From: Drouetiella hepatica Uher 2000/2452
Lineage (GTDB): Bacteria; Cyanobacteriota; Cyanobacteriia; Elainellales; Elainellaceae
Direction: 5' to 3'
Assembly: GCA_019359505.1 (NCBI GenBank)
Contig: JAHHHD010000001.1
Coordinates: 248,001 to 312,000, forward strand
Length of the DNA stretch: 64,000 bases
Shown here: positions 43,604 through 51,920 of the stretch, piece after piece
How the letters are laid out: every line of letters begins with the position of its first letter
Numbering within the stretch: the first letter of the stretch is position 1
Notes under the pieces: model-generated
What the model saw: the letters and a program-made list of their open reading frames with translations, nothing else
The model's database searches: none
Told to the model about the DNA's origin: nothing
Translations under genes and position numbers: made by a program

Positions 43604-45541
43604 ATGCTCAATCCACAGATTTCCGCGATCGTCTGTACCCACAACCGAGAGCAGTATTTAGGAGCCGCAATCGATAGCCTTTTGGCTCAGGAATTTGCTG
43701 GCGACTTTGAGGTAATCGTGGTGGATAATGCCTCCCGCGATCGCACTAGAGAAGTAGTCGGCGAACGCCTGTCTGAAAGTACGCCGGACGATCGCTTACG
43801 CTACGTTTATGAAGCCACTACCGGACTCTCGATCGCCCGCAACACAGGCGCAAGATCAGCGCGAAGCCCCATCCTGGCATACCTGGATGACGATGCGGTT
43901 GCTAGCCCCCAATGGCTACAGGTTTTGTACGAAGCCTACCAGCAAGACGAAAAATTGGCGATCGCTGGGGGCAAAGTTACCCTACTGTGGGCAGACGGTA
44001 CTCATCCGCCCCTCTGGCTTTCGCCCGGTTTAGCCAGCAACTTGGGTGCGTATGATTTAGGCAATCAAAAAATTTTCATTACCCAACCTGGACTCACGCC
44101 TCGCGGATTAAATTATTCCATCCGCCGCAGTTTTTTAGAAAAGGTGGGTGGCTTCGATTGCCAACTCGGTCGGGTGGGTAAAAATCTGCTCTCCAACGAA
44201 GAGCTGCATATGACCGAACTAGCGCTGGCACAGGGCTGGCAAGTTGCCTATCTGCCAGACGCTCACGTTGCCCACAACGTTGCCCCAGAGCGGCTGTATC
44301 CCCAATGGTTTCTCGATCGCGGCTGGTGGCAGGGCATCAGCGAAAGCTACCGCGAACAGTTGGCTCGCCCTGTCGGAGTCCGGCAGCTTTTCCATGGCGG
44401 TGAAAAGCTGTTGCGCGGAGTATGGCGATCGCTAAAACACTGGCATGATCCCGCTCAACGTTTCGACAACTTTGCCTATGCCTACGGACAAGTCGGCTAT
44501 CTCAAAGCCACAGTTCAAGGAATGCTGAAGCACAGCCTCAAGTCTATAGCTCCCACTCCCTACTCCCGTTCGGCTGAATACTCACGTCGAAACCCACTTT
44601 CCACCCCCCCTCTCCCTATGTCCAAACTTCCCATCTCCGTTCTCATCCCTGCTAAAAACGAAGAATCCAACTTGCCAGCCTGTCTTGCCAGCCTCATCCC
44701 TGCCGATGAAGTTTTTGTGGTTGATTCTCAAAGCAGCGATCGCTCCATTGAAATTGCCGAATCTTACGGCGCGAAGGTGGTGCAGTTTTGCTTTAACGGA
44801 CGCTGGCCCAAAAAGAAAAATTGGTCGCTAGAAAATCTGCCGTTTCAGAACGAGTGGGTGCTGATTGTGGACTGTGATGAGCGGATCACGCCGGAGCTTT
44901 GGGAAGAAATTGCGATCGCCATTCAAAACCCAGATCACGCAGGCTATTACCTGAATCGTCGTGTCTTTTTCCTGGGACAGTGGATTCGCTTTGGCGGCAA
45001 ATATCCTGACTGGAATCTGCGCCTGTTTCGTCATGCCCAAGGACGATATGAGAACCTTCACACCGAAGAGATTCGCAATACGGGTGATAATGAAGTGCAT
45101 GAGCATGTGATGATTTCAGGGAAAATTGGATACCTGAAAAATGATATGCTGCATATCGATTTTCGCAATCTATATCACTGGATAGAGAGACATAATCGTT
45201 ACTCAAATTGGGAGGCGCAGGTTTACTATAATCTGCTGACAGGTATGGGAGAAAGTGAAACGATCGGGGCAAACTTCTTTGGAGACTCCGTGCAGCGCAA
45301 GCGGTTTCTTAAAAAAGTCTGGGTGCGGCTACCGTTCAAGCCCTTCCTCCGCTTCTTCATCACCTACATCCTGCGCCTAGGGTTCTTGGACGGCAAAGCA
45401 GGCTATATCTATGCGCGTCTGCTCAGCCAATATGAATATCAGATTGGCGTAAAGCTGCATGAACTCCGGTTTGGCGGCAGCCTCAACAAGCCGCAGCCCG
45501 ATGCGCCTGAAATCACGATTGATGGAGCGATCGCCCCTTAA
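43604..45541 (+). CDS. Fused double glycosyltransferase family 2 protein
   Basis: A 645-residue protein with two GT2 modules. Module one (about 1-310) has SAIVCTHNREQYLGAAIDSL, FEVIVVDNASRDRT and LAYLDDDAVASPQWL (the metal-binding DDD). Module two begins at an internal ATG (44618) with SVLIPAKNEESNLPACLASL, FVVDSQSSDRS and LIVDCDERITPELW, and resembles LPS core (WaaE/KdtX-like) transferases. The linker (about 320-337) is low-complexity Pro/Ser/Arg translated from CCCACTCCC-type short repeats, as found between genes. It looks like a read-through spacer joining two once-separate genes. The start at 43604 is favoured over GTG 43562. It is 12 bases from the WcaF-like gene. Confidence 0.85.
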   Translation: MLNPQISAIVCTHNREQYLGAAIDSLLAQEFAGDFEVIVVDNASRDRTREVVGERLSESTPDDRLRYVYEATTGLSIARNTGARSARSPILAYLDDDAVASPQWLQVLYEAYQQDEKLAIAGGKVTLLWADGTHPPLWLSPGLASNLGAYDLGNQKIFITQPGLTPRGLNYSIRRSFLEKVGGFDCQLGRVGKNLLSNEELHMTELALAQGWQVAYLPDAHVAHNVAPERLYPQWFLDRGWWQGISESYREQLARPVGVRQLFHGGEKLLRGVWRSLKHWHDPAQRFDNFAYAYGQVGYLKATVQGMLKHSLKSIAPTPYSRSAEYSRRNPLSTPPLPMSKLPISVLIPAKNEESNLPACLASLIPADEVFVVDSQSSDRSIEIAESYGAKVVQFCFNGRWPKKKNWSLENLPFQNEWVLIVDCDERITPELWEEIAIAIQNPDHAGYYLNRRVFFLGQWIRFGGKYPDWNLRLFRHAQGRYENLHTEEIRNTGDNEVHEHVMISGKIGYLKNDMLHIDFRNLYHWIERHNRYSNWEAQVYYNLLTGMGESETIGANFFGDSVQRKRFLKKVWVRLPFKPFLRFFITYILRLGFLDGKAGYIYARLLSQYEYQIGVKLHELRFGGSLNKPQPDAPEITIDGAIAP

Positions 45542-45553
45542 ACACAGATAGAA

Positions 45554-46150
45554 ATGTCAGTTTCAACTAACGATACTCTTCCTAATGTTCTAGCCAATGC
45601 TCCAGCCCTGGTTGATCTGAGTCGTTACGACCAATCAAGCTTCGATCGCGGTCGTCCGGGCTGGACAATTTTGCTGTGGTGGCTGGTGCAGGGCATCGCC
45701 TTTCCACTCACGCCCCACTTCGCAAATTCTACGCGCGTCTGGTTGCTACGCAGATTTGGCGCTCAGGTGGGTAAAGGCGTAATCCTTCGCCCGACGGCTC
45801 GAATCACCTATCCCTGGAAAGTTAGCATTGGTGACTTTAGCTGGATTGGCGATGATGTAGTGCTATACAGCCTCGATCGTATTGACATTGGGCAGCACTG
45901 CGTTATTTCGCAAAAGAGCTACCTCTGTACTGGCAGTCACGACATTCATGACTCGGCTTTTGGGCTAAAGACGGCAGCGATCGTCATTGGCAATGGAGTC
46001 TGGGTCGCAAGTGACTGTTTTATTGCCCCTGGAGTGGCGATCGGGGCAAATGCGGTGGTTGGCGTTCGTAGCCTAGTGACGAAAAATTTGCCAGATCAAC
46101 AAGTATGCTGGGGCAATCCCTGTCGTCCGCAGTATTTCAGAGAGTTATAG
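45554..46150 (+). CDS. WcaF-like hexapeptide acetyltransferase
   Basis: A 198-residue left-handed beta-helix acyltransferase. The N-terminal segment (LSRYDQSSFDRGRPGWTILL, LVQGIAFPLTPH) is typical of the colanic-acid WcaF group. Hexapeptide repeats run from about 75 to 190 (SIGDFSWIGDDVVLYS, IDIGQHCVISQKSYLCTGSH, VIGNGVWVASDCFIAPGVAI). It should O-acetylate a sugar during exopolysaccharide assembly. It lies 12 bases behind the double GT2 gene, probably the same operon. Confidence 0.88.
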   Translation: MSVSTNDTLPNVLANAPALVDLSRYDQSSFDRGRPGWTILLWWLVQGIAFPLTPHFANSTRVWLLRRFGAQVGKGVILRPTARITYPWKVSIGDFSWIGDDVVLYSLDRIDIGQHCVISQKSYLCTGSHDIHDSAFGLKTAAIVIGNGVWVASDCFIAPGVAIGANAVVGVRSLVTKNLPDQQVCWGNPCRPQYFREL

Positions 46151-46345
46151 CAATCGCCAAGGCGGTTAGTACGGGGACATTTTGGGTGGGGCGCTTAGCG
46201 CCCCACCCAAAATGTCCTAAGGAACATGGATTTAACAAGATGTAATTCTTGGGGTAGGGGCTTAGCATTGCTAAGCCTTTACGGCAGATCGGTTGTACAG
46301 GTTATTTAATCCACGATCCTGAGCAAACTGGCGACAGCCATAAGA
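46145..46345 (+). repeat. Bipartite palindromic repeat, copy D, with a second repeat inserted
   Basis: The first part (TTATAGCAATCGCCAAGGCG, then the inner hairpin with TTA turn, to CCTAAG at 46220) is normal. About 100 bases then intervene, holding GGCTTAGCATTGCTAAGCC, another hairpin, before GAGCAAACTGGCGACAGCCA closes the element. Confidence 0.75.
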
Positions 46346-46384
46346 CAGAAACAGCCATAAGACAGAAACAGCCATAAGACAGAG
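46335..46384. repeat. 17-bp tandem repeat, three units
   Basis: CAGCCATAAGACAGAAA is repeated three times (the last ends GAG), built from the end of the neighbouring palindromic element. Confidence 0.8.
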
Positions 46385-46403
46385 AGTGACAAGATAATGA
46401 GCG

Positions 46404-47405
46404 TCAGAAACAGTCCTGATTATTAATGGTTTCGTCGGGCAGGGTGGTTTTGCAAAACCGACTCGTTTTCAGATCGACTCCTGTGACATCTGCATCGGTG
46501 AGGTTGGCGCGTTTTAGGTTAGCACCTGTCAAGTTAGCGCCCCGCAGATTGGCACCCGTCAAGTTAGCCTTAGAAAAATTTGCGCCGCTCAAGTTTGCCC
46601 CTCGCAGGTCGGCGTTGCTCAGGTCTGCTTCGCCCAGATAGGTGTTTGTCAAATCAGCCCCCCGCAGATCTGCTCTCGTGAGGTTGGAGTTGCCTAGATT
46701 GGCATCCCGCAGCTGCGATCGCGACAAATTGGCGCGCGTCAGATCGACTCTAGATAGGTTGGCTCGCGTTAAGTTTGCGCTATTTAGCCTTGCTTTTTGC
46801 AGCATAGCCCCCCCCAGATCTGCCCTAGGCAAATCTGCGATCCTTAAGTCGGCTCGGCTCAAGTCAGCATTGCTCAGATCAGTATCCCGCAGATTGGCGT
46901 TGCTCAAGTCTGCCCGTGCCAGATTAGTATTGCTCAAATCTGCATTGCTCAGATTGGCATTTTGCAGCGTGCTGTCTCCCAGGTAAGCTCCGTTAAGGTC
47001 TACCTCACTCAAATTGGCATTTTTCAAGATGCTGCCGTTGAGGATTGCTTCCTCCAGCGTTGCGTTACTCAAGTTGGCTCCAGTCAGGTCAGCTTCGCTA
47101 AGAATTGCTGCCGTCAAGTTTGCCGTTCGCAAATTGACTTGCGAGAGATGGGCGCGTCGAAGGGTGGTGTCCTTCAGAACTGCTCCTTCTAAATTGGCGT
47201 TTTCTAGATGAGCATCATCCAAATCGCACTTCGAGCAAGATTTGCTGTCGAGCAAGCTATTCAGGCGATCGGTTTTTGCCGCATGGCTAAAAATTCTGGA
47301 ACCTGCTAACGCAATCAATACCCCAAAAAACACTGCCAGAATTGAGAACGCCCGCAGATCGCGTCGATCGATTCCCAGTGCCGTCATTTGCTTGAGAATC
47401 GTCAT
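46404..47405 (-). CDS. Membrane-anchored pentapeptide-repeat protein
   Basis: A 333-residue protein from the ATG at 47405. One membrane helix (about 19-35, FSILAVFFGVLIALAG) is followed by a CSKC pair and about 50 pentapeptide repeats of the A(N/D)Lxx form up to residue 320, which fold as a square beta-helix. The tail has a Cys (RFCKTTLPDE and NQDCF). The role of such proteins in cyanobacteria is mostly unknown. The frame is open to a GTG at 47450; a direct repeat CTCAAGCAAA(A)TGACG at the start creates two similar initiation regions. Confidence 0.85.
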   Translation of the reverse strand: MTILKQMTALGIDRRDLRAFSILAVFFGVLIALAGSRIFSHAAKTDRLNSLLDSKSCSKCDLDDAHLENANLEGAVLKDTTLRRAHLSQVNLRTANLTAAILSEADLTGANLSNATLEEAILNGSILKNANLSEVDLNGAYLGDSTLQNANLSNADLSNTNLARADLSNANLRDTDLSNADLSRADLRIADLPRADLGGAMLQKARLNSANLTRANLSRVDLTRANLSRSQLRDANLGNSNLTRADLRGADLTNTYLGEADLSNADLRGANLSGANFSKANLTGANLRGANLTGANLKRANLTDADVTGVDLKTSRFCKTTLPDETINNQDCF

Positions 47406-47506
47406 TTTGCTTGAGATTCGCCATTCTAGCGATCCGGTAGGGGACAGCACCAGTCTACTGAATTTAGATGCACCATTAAAGCCTGAAGATGCATCATCAA
47501 GGCAGG

Positions 47507-47962
47507 TTAGAGCGATTCATCGGTTTCCATTCGCTTGAGCATTTGATGGCACAAATCAAGCAGTTGCATGGCTTCTGATTGCTGGAAGCCAGTCTGCCTA
47601 AACGCTTCCTTTGTGACCGCCTCCCCTTGAACAGCTAGAGCTTTGCCCTCGGTCGTCAGCACAATCAGCTTTTGGCGATCGTCTGCGGGTGAGGCTTCGC
47701 GCTTCAACAGCTTTTTATCTTCAAGTCGTTTAAGTAAGGGAGTCATTGTAGGTAGCCCCAGCTTTGTGCAGGTTGCTAGATGCGTAATGCACACGCTGTC
47801 TTGCTCCCACAGCGCCATCATCACCACAAACTGTGGATAGGTGAGATCTAGAGGCTCCAGTAGCGATCGGTAGGTACGAGTAAGAGTATTGGAAGCAGCA
47901 TACAGAGCAAAGCACAATTGCTCGCCTAATCTAGGGACATTTGACAAAATTACGGGTCGCAA
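47507..47962 (-). CDS. MarR/OhrR-type redox-sensing repressor
   Basis: A 151-residue winged-helix regulator. Cys17 in EQLCFALYAASNTLTRTYRS corresponds to the peroxide-reactive Cys of OhrR. The DNA-binding part has HLATCTKLGLPTMTPLLKRL and the wing KREASPADDRQKLIVL. OhrR proteins release DNA on organic-peroxide oxidation. The gene is divergent from a glutathione S-transferase gene, and three operator-like boxes lie between them. The usual target ohr is not present, so the GST is the likely target. Confidence 0.85.
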   Translation of the reverse strand: MRPVILSNVPRLGEQLCFALYAASNTLTRTYRSLLEPLDLTYPQFVVMMALWEQDSVCITHLATCTKLGLPTMTPLLKRLEDKKLLKREASPADDRQKLIVLTTEGKALAVQGEAVTKEAFRQTGFQQSEAMQLLDLCHQMLKRMETDESL

Positions 47963-47987
47963 ATAGACAAAAGTGTCCCTATTATAT

Positions 47988-48063
47988 TTCGTTCACGAAC
48001 CAGTTGACAGGGATCATGAAAACAACCTATATTGACTTCGTTGACGAATAGTTCGTTCACAAA
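47988..48063. promoter_or_regulatory. Three OhrR/MarR operator-like boxes
   Basis: TTCGTTCACGAA (47988-47999), TTCGTTGACGAA (48037-48048) and TTCGTTCACAAA (48052-48063) share the palindrome TTCGT-NN-ACGAA. They flank the likely divergent promoters of the repressor and the GST genes. Confidence 0.7.
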
Positions 48064-48103
48064 GTTAATGTAGGCCGTCTCATTTTTGCAGGATTTACAA
48101 GAT

Positions 48104-48736
48104 ATGGCGCAACTTACGGTTTACGGTACTCCTGTGAGTGTCTATGTCCGCATCGTTCGGCTACTGCTGGAGGAAGCAGGTGCAGCCTATGAACTCAAAG
48201 AGGTTGATATCTTTAATGGTGAAAACCAGTCGGCGGAGTATCTCGCCAAAAATCCGTTTGGTAAGGTGCCGACCTTGGAAGTAGACGGGGCGTTTATCTA
48301 CGAAACGACTGCCATTATGGGCTACCTAGATACGATTTTAGCTAGCCATAGGTTTAGCTTCTCTGAGCCATTGCAGCAGGCTCGGATGCATCAGATCATG
48401 GGAATTGTGGACAGCCATCTCTACGCACCCGCGATCGGGTTAATTGCTATTCAGCGGTTGATTGTGCCCAGCCAGGGAGGTGAAACTGATGAGGACAAGG
48501 TGAAAGCTGCCATTGCTCCAGTCAAAACAGCGCTAGAGGCGATCGAGTCTCTGACGGTAGGCAGTCCATATTTGCTGGGTTCCGAAGTTAGCATCGCCGA
48601 TTTCTACCTGATTCCAGTCTTCACCTACCTGTCACAGACTCCGGAGTATGAAGCGACGATCGCTCAGACTCCGAAACTGCGGGCTTGGTGGCATCAGGTC
48701 AGTCAGCTTCCCAATGTGAAAAAAGTGTGTGCATAG
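48104..48736 (+). CDS. Glutathione S-transferase
   Basis: A 210-residue GST from the ATG at 48104 (a TTG at 48086 is possible). The thioredoxin-like domain starts LTVYGTPVSVYVRIVRLLLE, with the glutathione-binding NPFGKVPTLEVDGAFIYETT (cis-Pro and Glu-Thr). The helical domain (about 90-205) contains SEVSIADFYLIPVF with the conserved folding Asp. It would detoxify electrophiles or peroxides. The divergent OhrR-like repressor and operator boxes suggest peroxide induction. Confidence 0.88.
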   Translation: MAQLTVYGTPVSVYVRIVRLLLEEAGAAYELKEVDIFNGENQSAEYLAKNPFGKVPTLEVDGAFIYETTAIMGYLDTILASHRFSFSEPLQQARMHQIMGIVDSHLYAPAIGLIAIQRLIVPSQGGETDEDKVKAAIAPVKTALEAIESLTVGSPYLLGSEVSIADFYLIPVFTYLSQTPEYEATIAQTPKLRAWWHQVSQLPNVKKVCA

Positions 48737-48764
48737 CGCTTATGCCTGATCTTTGGGTAGCGCA

Positions 48765-49697
48765 CTAAGCGCCCCACACCGTTGACAAGACCTGATCGGG
48801 CGAAATGTCTGCAACTCTGCCTGTCTCAGAAGCAATAACCGCCAGTTTGTCGCTTTGAGGCAGCGGAGTTGCGTTTGCAGAATTGCGCAAGACGACAGTA
48901 TAAACCTGAAGCGCAACGGCAAGGTTCATGGGCGCACTTTCGGTACATAGCATCAAATTTGCTCCGGCAATCATGGCGGCAAGCTTGCCTAGATCGCCTG
49001 GATCTGTCACCTTGAGTTCAGGATAGTCTGAAGTTAGCGCCGTCGTTAATTCTAAATATTCGCTGGATTGAGCAATCACGATTGGCAGATTAGGCTGCTG
49101 TTGTCGGAAGCTCTGGACAATGCTTTTCCAGCGATCGATCGGATACGCTTCGCCAGATCCATCGTGAATCAACACATAGCCACTGCCCTTGATGCCTAGC
49201 CGCTTTTGCTCACCCTCTGCCCAATCCAGATCTTTTTTGGGAATGGCGATCGCTAAATCAGGAGTTACCGTCGAGATATTCACCCCTTGCAGCAGGTCAT
49301 GATAACGATGAGCCGAATATTGATTAGATTTATCAGGCACAACATCGGTTAAGAATCCCTTGCCCGCGCTGCTGTCATAGCCTACCCGTGTCGGAATCCC
49401 GGTCATCCACATCAGTAGCTCTACGCCCCAGCCTTGCCCAGCGTAAAGTGCAACCGTGTAGTAACGATCGCGCATCACCCCCAGAAGGTTAGCCCAATCT
49501 GCCGGACTGTTGCGATCGCCATAGTCAAACAGCAGCACGTCATCTACCGACTTACAGAGCCGATAGGCAGCTTTTGCCTTCGGCTCTACCACCACATCAA
49601 TTTCGGCATCTGGGTAGTTCTTTCTCAAATCATCTAGGGTTGGGAAGAACAGAACCTGGTCGCCAATCCCGCCGGGAACAAGAGCTACTATGCGCAT
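48765..49697 (-). CDS. Glycosyltransferase family 9 (heptosyltransferase-like)
   Basis: A 310-residue GT-B enzyme with the family start MRIVALVPGGIGDQVLFFPT, VVVEPKAKAAYRLCKSVD, and the C-terminal donor-site region ANLMLCTESAPMNLAVALQV. GT9 enzymes add heptose or related sugars to lipopolysaccharide. True heptosyltransferases have a D-x-G-x-x-H motif; here it reads TESAPMNLA, so the donor may be another sugar. It is transcribed alone, convergent with the GST gene. Confidence 0.82.
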   Translation of the reverse strand: MRIVALVPGGIGDQVLFFPTLDDLRKNYPDAEIDVVVEPKAKAAYRLCKSVDDVLLFDYGDRNSPADWANLLGVMRDRYYTVALYAGQGWGVELLMWMTGIPTRVGYDSSAGKGFLTDVVPDKSNQYSAHRYHDLLQGVNISTVTPDLAIAIPKKDLDWAEGEQKRLGIKGSGYVLIHDGSGEAYPIDRWKSIVQSFRQQQPNLPIVIAQSSEYLELTTALTSDYPELKVTDPGDLGKLAAMIAGANLMLCTESAPMNLAVALQVYTVVLRNSANATPLPQSDKLAVIASETGRVADISPDQVLSTVWGA

Positions 49698-50175
49698 ATA
49701 TATTCCGTTACGAATACGGCTACTAAATCTAATGGGCTTTTTAAGACTCTACTAGGCTTCACTAAGAATCTACTAGGTTTTTCAGAAGAGGAAGTGTATT
49801 CCCTCATGCAACCCTGATTAACTTATCAGTTTGCAGGGCAAATTCTCAATATTTTGGCAAAATCTTGGTTGAAGCAGTAGGTATACTAAACCTTCCTGGA
49901 TTAAAACTGCGTCAGCAACCAGGCAGTCCCCATGAGGTAATGATTTTTTGGGGTGTGGGCAAAGTCTACACCCCAAAAAATCATTGCATGAATACTACCC
50001 CAGGCTCTATTGAGTAGGAGTAGAACAGTTAAAATCTTCTATGCCGCTAGCCGAGCTGGTTCAGCATAACAGGTTGAAAATTGTTTGGAGCACAATACAA
50101 TCTTGGCTGCGGAACGGTTGAAATTACTGCTTGGGACGATCGCACAACCCTTCCCATCGATTGTCCCTTAACTCC
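49698..50175. other. Gap with palindrome
   Basis: It contains repeated TCTACTAGG(C/T)TT motifs at 49745-49780, near the GT9 promoter, and the palindrome listed separately. No gene is seen. Confidence 0.45.
49939..49985. repeat. 18-bp-arm palindrome with A/T outer stem
   Basis: AATGATTTTTTGGGGTGT is mirrored by 49968-49985; the loop has eleven bases. The T6 outer stem resembles the solitary palindromes at 5923 and 43448, but the inner stem differs. Confidence 0.75.
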
Positions 50176-50535
50176 CTACTTGCCGCTGCTTTGCAGCAAC
50201 GCAATCACCCAGGCAATGATCCCAGCATAGGAGAGTTGCACAACGCCCTGATAAAGCCATGCACTATTATCGGCATCTGTAGAAATTTGCGTTGTCTCGA
50301 CGGTAGAGTACAGCCTAGCCGTTAACGAGGAATTGACTGAGGAATTGACTAACGGGGTCTGACTCCTCTGGGAGGGAAGCGCTGCCACCCGATCGCCGCT
50401 AATCAGCACTGCCGAGCAAGTTGCTGCAATACCCAAAGCTAGACCTGCTCCAATCGATCGCCGCTTTTGTCTGGGCTTGAGCGACTTTTGAGCGAATTGA
50501 AAGGAAATTGATTGCGACTCCTCCTGGATGACCAT
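50176..50535 (-). CDS. Hypothetical protein with two hydrophobic segments, 119 aa
   Basis: The start at 50535 has AAGGAGTAGGCA upstream, a good ribosome site. A basic stretch (KPRQKRR) leads into a hydrophobic segment ending ISGDRVAALPS, which looks like a signal peptide or anchor. A polar Ser/Thr region follows, and a second helix (LSYAGIIAWVIALLQ) ends the protein. It is probably envelope-located. No family was recognised. Confidence 0.6.
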   Translation of the reverse strand: MVIQEESQSISFQFAQKSLKPRQKRRSIGAGLALGIAATCSAVLISGDRVAALPSQRSQTPLVNSSVNSSLTARLYSTVETTQISTDADNSAWLYQGVVQLSYAGIIAWVIALLQSSGK

Positions 50536-50697
50536 TGCCTACTCCTTAATGAAAATGAACGCCGGACTGAACGCTGCCGAGGGTGGGTCCATTCAATTAT
50601 CCGAGAAAAGTATCTGGTTTCCGTATAAAAACATCGGCATGGCTCAATCAGGGGATGTTTTTTGCGATCGACTACATCTGCTATGGCTCCTAGGATA

Positions 50698-50731
50698 AAC
50701 CGCCCCAGAAGCGATCGCTTCTAGGGCGGTT
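50698..50731. terminator. HIP1-centred hairpin behind the RTX gene
   Basis: AACCGCCC-c-AGAAGCGATCG and its complement form a stem with one mismatch; the centre is GCGATCGC, as in the terminator at 8608-8641. It lies 93 bases past the RTX stop codon. Confidence 0.6.
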
Positions 50732-50823
50732 GTGGGGACTATGAAGAACCTATGGCAGGACTATGAGGAAATATGTGGCCTATGTTGTTTAGCCTATGTT
50801 GCTCAGGATTAGACTATGGTTAT

Positions 50824-51690
50824 CTAACCCGCAACTACTGAGATATCGCTGTAGCTCATTGCAGCTCTGTTAGATAGTGTTGCAACTTGAACCTGAGCTG
50901 AGCTGCCCGATCCATCGCGATCGAAGAACAGCGCTCCAGTCGATCGGTTGTAAACGAAATAGTCGTTAGAATCTAGGGCTTTAGCACCTAAGCGGAACTG
51001 CGTAGAACTAATCGTTCCCACTGACAGGCTAACGTCGCCAAATAGGAATCCCTTGACCTTAAATCCAGACTGCACGACGCTGATGTCATCGCTGTAGGAG
51101 CTAAAGTCAGTAATGGTGTCAACGCCTTCGTACTTGTTAACGAACTGAAACTTGTTGAAGCCACTGCCGCTTGTCAGCGTATCGTAGCCATAGCCACCGA
51201 TGAGGGTGTCATTACCTGCGTCGCCCGTCAGCGTATCGTTGCTATCTCCACCCCAAAGGTAGTCATCGCCCTCTCCACCTGAGAGGTAGTCATTGCCTGC
51301 ACCGCCATACAGGTAGTCATTGCCTGCTTCGCCATACAGACGGTCATTGCCTGCTTCACCATACAGCGTGTCATTGCCCGCACCGCCATACAGCCAGTCA
51401 TTACCATTGCCAGCCACCAAGTAGTCGTTTCCGGATTGGTTGACGTTCAATCCGCCGTATAGGGTGTCATTGCCTTCGCCGCCATAGAGAGAGTCGTCTT
51501 GGTTGCCGCCGTACATGAGATCATTGCCGCCAAAACCATAAAGGCGATCGTAGCCATCGTAGTCGTTGAAGCCAGAGCCAGCTCCAGAGGAAGGATAGCC
51601 ATAGATAGTGTCGTTGCTGATGGTGCCGTACAGTTCGCTATTGCCGTATAAAACGTTGTCGCTAAATTGAGTTCCGCGAATAATTGCCAT
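50824..51690 (-). CDS. RTX (hemolysin-type) calcium-binding protein
   Basis: A 288-residue secreted-type protein. Residues about 50-170 are nonapeptide repeats of the GGxGNDxLY form (GGAGNDTLYGEAGNDRLYG and similar), which fold as a Ca2+-bound beta-roll. The C-terminus (VYNRSTGALFFDRDGSG and on) is the uncleaved type I secretion signal region usual in cyanobacterial RTX proteins. No catalytic domain is attached, so it may be an outer-surface or matrix protein. No type I exporter genes are nearby. Confidence 0.88.
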   Translation of the reverse strand: MAIIRGTQFSDNVLYGNSELYGTISNDTIYGYPSSGAGSGFNDYDGYDRLYGFGGNDLMYGGNQDDSLYGGEGNDTLYGGLNVNQSGNDYLVAGNGNDWLYGGAGNDTLYGEAGNDRLYGEAGNDYLYGGAGNDYLSGGEGDDYLWGGDSNDTLTGDAGNDTLIGGYGYDTLTSGSGFNKFQFVNKYEGVDTITDFSSYSDDISVVQSGFKVKGFLFGDVSLSVGTISSTQFRLGAKALDSNDYFVYNRSTGALFFDRDGSGSSAQVQVATLSNRAAMSYSDISVVAG

Positions 51691-51821
51691 TTGAATTGCT
51701 CCTGAAGTATATGCGTGTCTTACAGATGCGTTGGGTTAGCTAGCGTTTTGCTTGGCTTTCCGGCTGCATGTAGAGATATCGGCAGCACTGCAAAATGTTA
51801 TGCAACGGTTTTCAGAAATTT

Positions 51822-51869
51822 TGTTGATTTCAATGGCTGTTGATTTCAATGGCTGTTGATTTCAATTGC
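51822..51869. repeat. 16-bp tandem repeat, three units
   Basis: TGTTGATTTCAATGGC occurs twice and a third time with one change (ATTGC), about 50-100 bases before the SPFH gene start. Confidence 0.8.
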
Positions 51870-51920
51870 TACAGCCTTTCGATTGCTACAGTCAAAGAGA
51901 ACAGAATGCAGGAAGAAGCA

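Noticed and set aside
46426-47211. Several plus-strand frames opposite the pentapeptide gene
   Set aside because: They are periodic antisense shadows of the A(N/D)Lxx repeats.
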